A DNA stretch of 6,591 nucleotides. It comes from an uncultured Porphyromonadaceae bacterium (lineage in GTDB: Bacteria > Bacteroidota > Bacteroidia > Bacteroidales > Muribaculaceae). Within the stretch, counting starts at the first letter, position 1, and every line of letters starts with the position of its first letter. Of this stretch, positions 1 through 6,555 are shown piece after piece. The position numbers and the translations under genes are program-made. The DNA is taken from the NCBI GenBank assembly GCA_905193395.1, contig CAJJOO010000085.1:1-6591 (forward strand). Reading direction: 5' to 3'. Under the pieces are notes generated by a model, which saw only the letters and a list, made by a program, of their open reading frames with translations, did not search any database and had not been told where the DNA came from.

Positions 1-533
1 ATATTTTCGATGAGGTTGGCCGAGAGATCGCCCACTCTGACTCCGGGTGGCAGCGAAAGCTCGTTGGCGAAACTGCCTCCGAGTATGAAGCTCTTGCCTG
101 CGAAGAGACGGCTGTCGGGGTAGAGGCTGAGGTAGTGGGCCACGACGTCGGCTCCCCCTTTGTAGTGGCAGCGGCTGAAAGAGTCGGCTGTGACGGGGAT
201 GTATTTGCTCTTGCCGTCCGAGGTGCCGGAGGACTGTGCGAAGCGCCGGCAGACGCCGGGCCACAGGATGTCGCGGCCGCCGGAGACCATGCGCAGGATG
301 TCGGCGCGCAGGTCGGGATATGAAGTCACGGGCAGCGTGGAGGCGAAAGCGGCTGCATCGCCGATGGTGGAAAAGCCATGACGCCGGCCGATTTCGGTGT
401 CCCTGGCGCGGCGCAGCAGGCGTGCCAGCACGGCCCGCTGGGCGGTCTCGGCGCCGGCCCGGGAGACAGTCGCCCGCGATTCCCGCGTCATACGCGAGAA
501 CCACGGGCGGACTAATGGGGTGAGATTAAGCAT
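1..533 (-). CDS. GH3-family acyl-adenylating enzyme, N-terminal part (3' end outside window)
   Basis: The 177 complete codons seen here are the N-terminal third of a protein that is usually about 500 residues long. The key signature is SSGTSDGKSKYIPVT at residues 101-115. It matches the ATP/AMP-binding motif of the GH3 family (plant auxin-responsive GH3 and JAR1 enzymes have SSGTSxGxxKxIP), part of the ANL adenylating superfamily. A basic helical N-terminus (residues 8-50) and a GRRHGF segment (49-54) also fit bacterial GH3 proteins. Plant members adenylate a carboxylic acid such as jasmonate or auxin and join it to an amino acid; the bacterial substrates are largely unknown, so the activity is by family only. 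No signal peptide is seen, so it is probably cytoplasmic. The ATG at 533 lies 5 nt after the stop of the upstream nuclease gene, with no Shine-Dalgarno sequence, which suggests co-transcription and translational coupling. The frame is open to the window edge. Confidence 0.9.
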   Translation of the reverse strand, partial: MLNLTPLVRPWFSRMTRESRATVSRAGAETAQRAVLARLLRRARDTEIGRRHGFSTIGDAAAFASTLPVTSYPDLRADILRMVSGGRDILWPGVCRRFAQSSGTSDGKSKYIPVTADSFSRCHYKGGADVVAHYLSLYPDSRLFAGKSFILGGSFANELSLPPGVRVGDLSANLIEN

Positions 534-538
534 TTCGG

Positions 539-2206
539 TCAGCGTACCACCACCTTGTGGGGCGTGCGGTTCTGGTCGGTGACCACGATGTAGACGCCGG
601 GCAGCATCTCCACGTCCATATTGTTGCGGATTTCGTCAATCACCATGATTTCGCGTCCGGTGGTATCGAAGATGCGCGCTCCGGTCTGCGGTCCGGCCAC
701 AAGGAAGCGCAGGCAGCCCTCGAAGCCCTGAACAACAAGGCCGTATTCCATTTCGGCATCGATTGCGCCCGAATGGTCGACGGTAATCAGGTTCGATGCG
801 GGCGAGCGGTGACCCAGGCGCACGGACTGCACGGAATAACTCTCGCTGTCGTTGGCGTCGAAGCCCTCGATGAGCACGCCGGGACCCTCGGCCAGGATTT
901 CCTCGGTCGTGAAGGTGTTGCCGCGGAACATGTTGCGCGTCACGACCCAGTAGTCGATGGTCTCGTTTTCAGGATAAGTCCAGTTTGCCACATAGCCGGT
1001 GGAGGTGATGTCGCTTGCCGGCAGGGCGGTGCATGCCGTCAGCGTGGGCACCGGCAGACACTCGCCGCGCAGAATCACGCCGCGCGAGCCGCCGGCCATG
1101 CCGCCTTCGCTGATGATGAGACGGGCGGTATGCTGGCCCAGTTCGGCGGGTTTATATGTAATTTTCAGCCAGGTGCCGTCGGCAGAATTGACCAGCGACG
1201 TGGAAAGCAGCGACGAAGGAATCGAAAAATACGAACGGTTGGTGCCTGTGATGACCAGGTCGAGCGAACCGCGCAGGTTCTCGCCCTTGAAAAACAGTTC
1301 CGAAGTCACTTCCGAGCCGATAGCCACCTGTCCGAAATCAAGCGACATGCCCTGGATGGGAGTCGTCAGGACGGGGTCGCCAACAGGACCTGTGGACGAC
1401 AGCGTGAATGGTTCGCCCACCTTATCGCCCCAGATATATTCGGCCAGTTCGGGATGGTCGATGAATGGGTTGCGGTTGTTCTGGATGCGGTAGACGGCCT
1501 CGTTGCGGTCAATTTCCTTCTGGCTCACGCCATCGGCGCGGTGCCATTCCATGAGCAGACGCGCGGCCCAGCCGTTGAGGGTCGGGAACGTGTTTTGGCT
1601 CATCATATACATGTATTTAGGTTCCCATTTGAGGTTCTGATAGCAGGTCACCATGTAGAAATATGTACGTGCGAAATCACCCTTATACTCGTCGGCCGGC
1701 TCGAACACCCACTGGCAGCCGCCGCCCTGCCCTGTCACGGGATAGCCCACGGTCGAGATACCGTTGTCGAAACGGGTGGCCTCCGTGCGGTCCACGACGC
1801 CCAGGGGATAGTTGCTCTTGGCCATGTTCGCGGCCTGCTCCGATGGGTACAGGTGATTGAGGTCTACATAGGCGGGAATCCCCGTCAGACCGCCCCACCA
1901 ACTCTTGGGGAAGGAATGTTCGCGGTTAAGCCCCTTGAAACTCGGGGCATACAGCGGGATGTCTGAATACATGTCCCACCAGCGGCTGGACTGCGGATAG
2001 ACGTCAGTTTGCTGGAAATAGCGCGGCAGGTCCTGGTACGAAGTTACCTTTGTGAAGTTATGTACGAGTTGGTATACGGCGGTCTTGAGGTCGCCGGAAC
2101 TCTTGCCTTCCAGGGAATTGTAATAACCCTGCGGAGCGGCGGCAGTCGCTGTGAAACCGACCGCCAGGGCCAGAGCCGCGGCAAATGTGACTATCAGTTT
2201 TTTCAT
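539..2206 (-). CDS. Secreted endonuclease I family nuclease with T9SS C-terminal sorting domain
   Basis: 555 residues. MKKL-type signal peptide at 1-24, probable cleavage near TAAA/PQG. The nuclease domain (about 27-260) is of the endonuclease I type (EndA/Vvn-like beta-beta-alpha metal fold). NREHSFPKSW at 94-103 carries the expected Glu96-His97 metal/general-base pair. DLNHLYPS (115-122) followed by N127 and SNYPLG (131-136) matches the family DxHxLxPs...N..RSNyxfG block, with Lys130 in place of the usual Arg. GDFARTYFYM (177-186) and WH...RNEAVYRIQNNRNPFIDHPE (221-253) complete the domain. Residues about 283-382 look like an Ig-like (HYDIN/DUF1573-type) beta-sandwich and 387-478 like a fibronectin type III-like domain. 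Residues about 485-555, with LPGVYIV and a KVVVR terminus, look like a type A T9SS sorting domain. The protein is therefore predicted to be exported and displayed or released, degrading extracellular DNA or RNA for nutrients or competition. It is the first gene after a strong promoter and is followed by the GH3-like gene. Confidence 0.93.
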   Translation of the reverse strand: MKKLIVTFAAALALAVGFTATAAAPQGYYNSLEGKSSGDLKTAVYQLVHNFTKVTSYQDLPRYFQQTDVYPQSSRWWDMYSDIPLYAPSFKGLNREHSFPKSWWGGLTGIPAYVDLNHLYPSEQAANMAKSNYPLGVVDRTEATRFDNGISTVGYPVTGQGGGCQWVFEPADEYKGDFARTYFYMVTCYQNLKWEPKYMYMMSQNTFPTLNGWAARLLMEWHRADGVSQKEIDRNEAVYRIQNNRNPFIDHPELAEYIWGDKVGEPFTLSSTGPVGDPVLTTPIQGMSLDFGQVAIGSEVTSELFFKGENLRGSLDLVITGTNRSYFSIPSSLLSTSLVNSADGTWLKITYKPAELGQHTARLIISEGGMAGGSRGVILRGECLPVPTLTACTALPASDITSTGYVANWTYPENETIDYWVVTRNMFRGNTFTTEEILAEGPGVLIEGFDANDSESYSVQSVRLGHRSPASNLITVDHSGAIDAEMEYGLVVQGFEGCLRFLVAGPQTGARIFDTTGREIMVIDEIRNNMDVEMLPGVYIVVTDQNRTPHKVVVR

Positions 2207-2261
2207 GCGGACTTAATGGGTTTTTAGTTATGCAGATAAGACGAAACTGTGAAACGCGGGC

Positions 2262-2278
2262 GTAACGTGCAAAGTTAC
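2262..2278. repeat. Short inverted repeat over the promoter -7 element
   Basis: Read on the minus strand, GTAAC (2278-2274) and GTTAC (2266-2262) form a 5-bp dyad with a 7-nt spacer, TTTGCAC. It overlaps the -7 element and the expected start of transcription of the nuclease gene. The position suits an operator, but a dyad this short can arise by chance and no regulator gene is nearby. Confidence 0.35.
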
Positions 2279-2300
2279 ACATTCCGCTCAAAACTACAAA
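2270..2300 (-). promoter_or_regulatory. Bacteroidota-type promoter for the nuclease-GH3 unit
   Basis: On the minus strand there is a TTTG box (2300-2297), exactly 19 nt, then TAACTTTG (2277-2270). This fits the Bacteroides primary sigma factor consensus, a -33 TTTG and a -7 TAnnTTTG. Transcription would start near 2263-2266, giving a 5' leader of about 57-60 nt before the ATG at 2206. The leader has an A-rich stretch (CTAAAAACCC) and no Shine-Dalgarno sequence, as is common in this phylum. A second -7-like match, TAGTTTTG (2296-2289), lies between the boxes but has no good -33 partner. Confidence 0.75.
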
Positions 2301-2349
2301 CACGCCACCCCGATAAAATGTTCCTGTCGCGGTCCTGAGGTGTGTGGAG

Positions 2350-2388
2350 AAAAAATCCGGGGGAGCGGCGTAATGCGTCCGCCCCCCC
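2350..2388 (-). terminator. Rho-independent terminator of the transport cluster
   Basis: In the transcript, a 5' arm GGGGGGGCGGACG (2388-2376) pairs with CGCCGCTCCCCC (2370-2359). The stem has 12 pairs, including one G-U pair and one bulged A (2378). The loop is CATTA (2375-2371). After GGA comes a run of six T (2355-2350). The stem begins 8 nt after the porin stop codon, so it ends the transport transcript and separates it from the nuclease promoter. The 5' arm sits in a run of nine G (2390-2382), so several slipped pairings are possible. Confidence 0.85.
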
Positions 2389-2396
2389 CCGCGGAA

Positions 2397-3686
2397 TCAG
2401 AAGTTGAACTGGAGCATTGTGTTGAAGCGGTTGTCGTGGCGCGATATTCCGTCCATGTCGACGCGACGTCCGTACAGATACTCGATGCCGCACTGCAGTC
2501 CGGGCAGGATGGTATAGAATACGTTGGCCACAACGTACTGGGCATACTTGTATTGCTCGTTCCATGGTGATGAACCGCCTGTATATGCCTCGGGATATGC
2601 TCTTGACTGGCTGTATGTGGCCGATGCGAAAACCTTCTCGGAGAATGTGTATTGCAGGCCCGCGTAGGCGCCCCAGGCCTTGACAGCGTCGAGATGTCCG
2701 GGATTGCTGTCGTCGGGCGACATTACGAGTCCCAATCCTCCGAGGTCCTGGATATAGCCTCCGATACCGCGGCCGTAGGCTGCCTGGTAGTAGACCTGCA
2801 GCGGAGTAGTGCCGATAGGCGAACTTCCGCTGAGTTTTGCTCCCCAACACACTTTGTTGCGGTTCTTGTCGGCGACAAGGTCACGGTACTGTACGTTGCG
2901 CAACAGGCCCGACAGACGCAGCCATCCGTTGCCGTCGGCCCAGTTGTATTGTACATAAGCGGGTATGTCGGGGATTCTCTGGCTTACGGAGCCTGTGGAG
3001 GCCGATGTGGTCATGCTCACCGACGAGATTTCGAGACCGACGCCCACCTTGAACAGTCTGCCGAAAGAATGGGTATAGTCAATCAGGTTGTTGTTGACGC
3101 CAACCAGTCCGCACGGACCTTCGTCGTCGATGGTGGGAGGAGCGGCAGCGCCGTCTTCAAAGAGCGAGGCCGTGTGGCCTACGGTGAATCCGCGATAGGT
3201 GACATAGGCATGGGCGAGTTTGAACGCATTGCCCGGACCTGTGAAGTGGCCGCTGATGTATGCCCCCACTTTGTCGGCACTTCCGGGCAAGGCGACGAAG
3301 TTGATGAAGATTTTGCTCTGCCCCAGGCTTCCCTGAAGTTTGCCGCCGCTACCGCGGGGTGTGTCGAAGGGGATTTCGGCCGTTGTGAAATCGTTGGGGT
3401 CGTCGATAGGATTGCCGAAATCAAAGACACCTACTCCCTTTATGAATCCTCCGATTCCGAGATAGAATTTGTTCTCTTTTCCCACGATTGCAAAGCGCGG
3501 AGCACCCGGCTCGTTGAATCTTTTGGGGGCGTTCTCGATAAAAGCGTTGTAGACCTCCTCATCGGGTTCGCCGGCGTTGAATATTACCTTGACCTCGCCT
3601 GTGTCGGGGATTGTCGGATGGTTCTGTGCATGTACAGCCAGTGGCATGGCAGCAGCCGTAATCAGTAAAGGAATTAATTTTTTCAT
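2397..3686 (-). CDS. DcaP-like outer-membrane porin
   Basis: 429 residues from the chosen ATG at 3686. Signal peptide MKKLIPLLITAAAMPLAVHA, predicted cleavage after residue 20. After a short acidic linker (about 21-65) the protein turns into alternating beta-strand sequence up to a C-terminal TMLQFNF. That end is a typical outer-membrane beta-signal with terminal Phe. FYLGIGGFIKGVGVFDFG (74-91) and GHTASLFEDGAAAPPTID followed by EGP (170-191) resemble the conserved blocks of the DcaP family of trimeric porins (recalled similarity). Acinetobacter DcaP favours anionic solutes such as dicarboxylates; for this protein that is only a hint. An in-frame ATG at 3698 (MFKTMKKL) would overlap the MFS gene by 8 nt. 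The start at 3686, 4 nt after the MFS stop and preceded by TTTAAAACT, gives the more typical signal peptide. It is the last gene of the transport cluster, followed by a terminator. Confidence 0.85.
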   Translation of the reverse strand: MKKLIPLLITAAAMPLAVHAQNHPTIPDTGEVKVIFNAGEPDEEVYNAFIENAPKRFNEPGAPRFAIVGKENKFYLGIGGFIKGVGVFDFGNPIDDPNDFTTAEIPFDTPRGSGGKLQGSLGQSKIFINFVALPGSADKVGAYISGHFTGPGNAFKLAHAYVTYRGFTVGHTASLFEDGAAAPPTIDDEGPCGLVGVNNNLIDYTHSFGRLFKVGVGLEISSVSMTTSASTGSVSQRIPDIPAYVQYNWADGNGWLRLSGLLRNVQYRDLVADKNRNKVCWGAKLSGSSPIGTTPLQVYYQAAYGRGIGGYIQDLGGLGLVMSPDDSNPGHLDAVKAWGAYAGLQYTFSEKVFASATYSQSRAYPEAYTGGSSPWNEQYKYAQYVVANVFYTILPGLQCGIEYLYGRRVDMDGISRHDNRFNTMLQFNF

Positions 3687-3690
3687 AGTT

Positions 3691-4959
3691 TTAAACATAT
3701 TCGCTACTCATGCGGAAGGTGAAAGTATTGCGTCTGAGGACCACTGCTACCGCAAAAAGTATGGTTAGGATGCAATTGAGTATAAAAGGGAAATGGTTGC
3801 TTGATGTCCCGAAAATATCGCGAAAGAGGTCCACGATGAAGGGCGTAGCCGCTACCGCCACATAATTGACAGACAATACAATCGCCAATGCGAGGGTCGA
3901 CTTGCGGCCGTCGGTCACGGTATATGTCGCCTTGTCATAGATTACGGGCTGGAAGACGCCGTAGCCGAATCCCATGAGCACTGCGGCTACGTAGAGCAGG
4001 TAATGCTCGCGGGCCATGGCCATCAGCAGCAGACCTGCGGCAATGGACACCGCCGCAAGCAGCGAGGTGCGCTGTCCCAGAAATCTGATGACGTAGGGAA
4101 GCACGAACCCCGGCAGAAAGACGGCAAGATAGAACAGGGCCGTGACGGTGCCCGTAATATCACTGCTCATATGGTCTTCCTGAATCAGGAATGGCAGGTA
4201 ATAGGATATTACCGACACGGCGTAGGTGATGAAAGCGTAGAGTCCCACCAGCCCGACAATGCGTCCGACAATGAATCCCGAGCGGATTTTCTCTCCCTGA
4301 GCGGGAACTCCGATTCCCATGGCTGCCTCCGCCTGCTCGGAACCGGCTCCGGGCGGTGCGCTGTTCATCTTGACCGAAGCGGTCGGATTGACATTGCGCA
4401 CAAACAGCATCAGACCAAGCGGAATGGCCGGAATCAGATACACCAGGAATGGAGTGTGCCAGTTGCCGTGATTGAGCCATCCGACCACAAATGTTGCAGC
4501 GACAAGGGCCATGTTGGAGATGCCGCTCTTGATGCCGAGTTGCTGCATGCGGTACTTGCCGGAAAAGATGTCGGCGATGAGGCCTGCGGCCAGCGGAATG
4601 ACAAGGCCGCAGCCGCATCCCAGAAGGCAACTTACGGCGATAAGCATGGGCATGCTGTCGGCGAAGAAATACAGGATGCCCGCTACAAGATATATGGCCA
4701 GACCGATGACGACTATCCGGACCTTGTCCTTCGATTCGGAAAGTTTTCCGGAGAAGAGGACAAAGGGTATAATCAGCAGGTTGGGCAATACGGTGAGCAA
4801 CTGTATCTCAAGATCGCCTACATGAGGAAAAATCCTGTCGAGATTGCCGAGCATGGGGCTGACGGCCAGCCCCGGAAGGTTGACCACCAGCGAGATCGAC
4901 CATATTGCCAGCAGAGCCGGCAATGTGATCGTCCCTTTTCCGGTGGGAATTCGCATCAT
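3691..4959 (-). CDS. MFS transporter, 12 membrane segments, substrate unknown
   Basis: 422 residues, a usual length for the major facilitator superfamily. Hydrophobic segments fall in two groups of six (about 12-185 and 230-408). They are separated by a polar loop of some 40 residues (187-226) rich in Ala, Gly and charged residues. The loop after the second segment has GKLSESKDKVRIVVIG (71-86), a variant of MFS motif A (GxLaDrxGrk). The equivalent loop in the second half is shorter, IRFLGQRTSLL (291-301). GCGCGLVIPLAAGLIADIF (114-132) fits segment 4 and the loop after it. An inner-membrane secondary carrier is therefore secure; whether it takes up or exports, and what, cannot be told. The gene starts 18 nt after the APC permease stop, with an A-rich leader (TAAAAAGA) before tandem ATG codons at 4959 and 4956. 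Its stop is adjacent to the porin start, so the three genes are probably co-transcribed. Confidence 0.93.
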   Translation of the reverse strand: MMRIPTGKGTITLPALLAIWSISLVVNLPGLAVSPMLGNLDRIFPHVGDLEIQLLTVLPNLLIIPFVLFSGKLSESKDKVRIVVIGLAIYLVAGILYFFADSMPMLIAVSCLLGCGCGLVIPLAAGLIADIFSGKYRMQQLGIKSGISNMALVAATFVVGWLNHGNWHTPFLVYLIPAIPLGLMLFVRNVNPTASVKMNSAPPGAGSEQAEAAMGIGVPAQGEKIRSGFIVGRIVGLVGLYAFITYAVSVISYYLPFLIQEDHMSSDITGTVTALFYLAVFLPGFVLPYVIRFLGQRTSLLAAVSIAAGLLLMAMAREHYLLYVAAVLMGFGYGVFQPVIYDKATYTVTDGRKSTLALAIVLSVNYVAVAATPFIVDLFRDIFGTSSNHFPFILNCILTILFAVAVVLRRNTFTFRMSSEYV

Positions 4960-4977
4960 GACGGAAGTCTTTTTACA

Positions 4978-6555
4978 TTATTTCGTCTGATTCTCACGCT
5001 CGATGGCTGCATTCACCTCTTCGGTTGTAGGCTGATAGCCGGCCGGCCACTTTGATACCTCGCCGGGCTTTCGGCCCTCTATCTGCCAGTCGAAGGGATA
5101 GAAGTCGGTGCCTGCGTCGCGCCACGTTTTCTTGCGCTTGGCATAGATTATGAGAGGCAGAGCGATGAACAGAGCAACGCCGAGGATAAGGATGCCGACA
5201 TATACCACGGGGCTGCCGGTCTTGATCTGCGAAGGAGGCACGAAACTGAGGATACCTGCGGCCACGGCACCGAGGATGCCGAGACCCGATACGATCCACA
5301 TACCAAGGCGTCCGCCCGGCACGCGGAAGCCGCGGTGCTTGTTGGGAGCGGTGTGGCGCAGACGTATGAAAGCGACATAGATTATCACAACCATGATCAG
5401 GTAGATGATAGTTGTCATCTGGCTCAGTATCTGGTAGGCCGACTCTACGGAGGGAAGAAGCACAAGGACAAGCGACAGTATCGTCACGATGGCGGCCTGA
5501 ATGTAGAGGATTGTTGTCTGCACACCATTCTTATTGGTATGCTGCAGCGACTTGGGCAGGTAGCCGGCTTTGCCGACAGCAAGCAGACCGGTCGAAGGAC
5601 CCGCGATTACGGCGCTGACCTGTCCGAGGACGCCGAAAGTAATCAGTACGGCCATTACATTTCCGAGCCATGGGGCGCCTATGGATGCCCAGAGGTCATT
5701 GTATGCCACGAGGAGACTCTGGAGCAGGTTGATCTTGCTCTCGGGTATAACCATTCCGATGGCGAGCGTGCCGGCCACAAAAATGGCGAGGATGATAAGC
5801 ACAGCCACAAGAACCGACCTCGGGAAATCCCTCGAGGGGTTCTTCATGCCCGGTACATGGACGGCCTGAATCTCCATGCCCGCATAGAACAGGAAAATGC
5901 TTGCGGCGAGGACGATTGTACCGAACTGTTCGAAATCAGGCCAGAACGGTTTGTCGAGAGGGAGGTAAACGGTCTTGCCCAGAATCAGGTACACCACGCC
6001 CATCACGATGAGGACGGCTGCGGGAATAATCGTGCCGCACAGACCGCCCAGCGTGCTGAGTTTGTTGGCATATTTCATGCCGCGGAACGTATTGAACGTG
6101 CAGACCCAGTATACGCCCAGCACTATCAGCAGGGTATATATGCGGTTGCCGGCCAGTCTGGCGTCAAAGGCTTCGGGCCAGAAGACGTAGGCCAGCGATA
6201 CGGCTCCGAACATCAGCACGGCCGGGAACCAGATGACCACCATCTGCCAGTCGAGATACATGCTCAGCCAGCCGGTGCGTGTGCCGAAGGCTTCGGAAAC
6301 CCAGCGGAACACACCGCCCGACCGCGTATATGTGGAAGCAAGTTCGGCGCAGACCAATGCGTAGGGAACAAGAAAGACAAGAGCGGCGAATACGTAATAG
6401 AATATGGAGGTCAGACCGAATTCAGCCTGAGAAGCGAGACCACGCATACTCACGATGGTGGTCACGATCATGATGGCCATGGCCATCATGGTGAGTTGCT
6501 TGCCGCCGGTCGGATGAGTCTGAGGGGTAGTCTCTTTGATTTTGTTATCAGCCAT
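4978..6555 (-). CDS. APC-superfamily amino acid permease, glutamate:GABA antiporter (GadC/TyrP-like) group
   Basis: 525 residues with 12 predicted membrane segments (about 22-42, 48-71, 98-126, 138-156, 167-192, 210-230, 244-272, 297-330, 346-368, 372-397, 416-440, 449-472). By recalled alignment it tracks E. coli GadC along its length. SGGVFRWVSEAFG (79-91) matches GGVFAWVSNTLG; YAGMEIQAVHVPGMKNPSRDFP (224-245), NKNGV (341-345), RVPGG (411-415) and FVPPSQI (438-444) have close GadC counterparts. In segment 1, SMRGLASQAEFGL (36-48) replaces the GadC VYEYPTF region, including Tyr30. It resembles the SLRGL-type sequence of tyrosine/tyramine-like members, so glutamate/GABA specificity should not be assumed. 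The family usually exchanges an amino acid for its decarboxylation product. A 53-residue hydrophilic tail (473-525) could act like the pH-sensing C-plug of GadC. First gene visible of the transport cluster; any partner decarboxylase or glutaminase would lie beyond the right edge. Confidence 0.9.
   Translation of the reverse strand: MADNKIKETTPQTHPTGGKQLTMMAMAIMIVTTIVSMRGLASQAEFGLTSIFYYVFAALVFLVPYALVCAELASTYTRSGGVFRWVSEAFGTRTGWLSMYLDWQMVVIWFPAVLMFGAVSLAYVFWPEAFDARLAGNRIYTLLIVLGVYWVCTFNTFRGMKYANKLSTLGGLCGTIIPAAVLIVMGVVYLILGKTVYLPLDKPFWPDFEQFGTIVLAASIFLFYAGMEIQAVHVPGMKNPSRDFPRSVLVAVLIILAIFVAGTLAIGMVIPESKINLLQSLLVAYNDLWASIGAPWLGNVMAVLITFGVLGQVSAVIAGPSTGLLAVGKAGYLPKSLQHTNKNGVQTTILYIQAAIVTILSLVLVLLPSVESAYQILSQMTTIIYLIMVVIIYVAFIRLRHTAPNKHRGFRVPGGRLGMWIVSGLGILGAVAAGILSFVPPSQIKTGSPVVYVGILILGVALFIALPLIIYAKRKKTWRDAGTDFYPFDWQIEGRKPGEVSKWPAGYQPTTEEVNAAIERENQTK
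6469..6490. repeat. Perfect 22-bp palindrome inside the permease gene
   Basis: The half site CATGATGGCCA is followed directly by its exact reverse complement. It covers codons 23-29 (MMAMAIM) at the start of membrane segment 1. Outside it, TCAC (6462-6465) and GTGA (6491-6494) extend the pairing after a 3-nt bulge. It may be a by-product of alternating Met (ATG) and Ala/Ile (GCC, ATC) codons, or a hairpin early in the message. Confidence 0.5.

Noticed and set aside
557..1966. A 469-codon open frame on the plus strand, opposite the nuclease gene
   Set aside because: It is antisense to a gene with clear family motifs and signal peptide, its own protein has no recognisable domain, and GC-rich codon use that avoids TTA, CTA and TCA leaves such antisense frames open.
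2045..2052. Plus-strand TACCTTTG inside the nuclease gene, matching the -7 consensus
   Set aside because: No TTTG box occurs at the right distance (the nearest is 33 nt upstream) and no plus-strand gene follows, so it is taken as a chance match.
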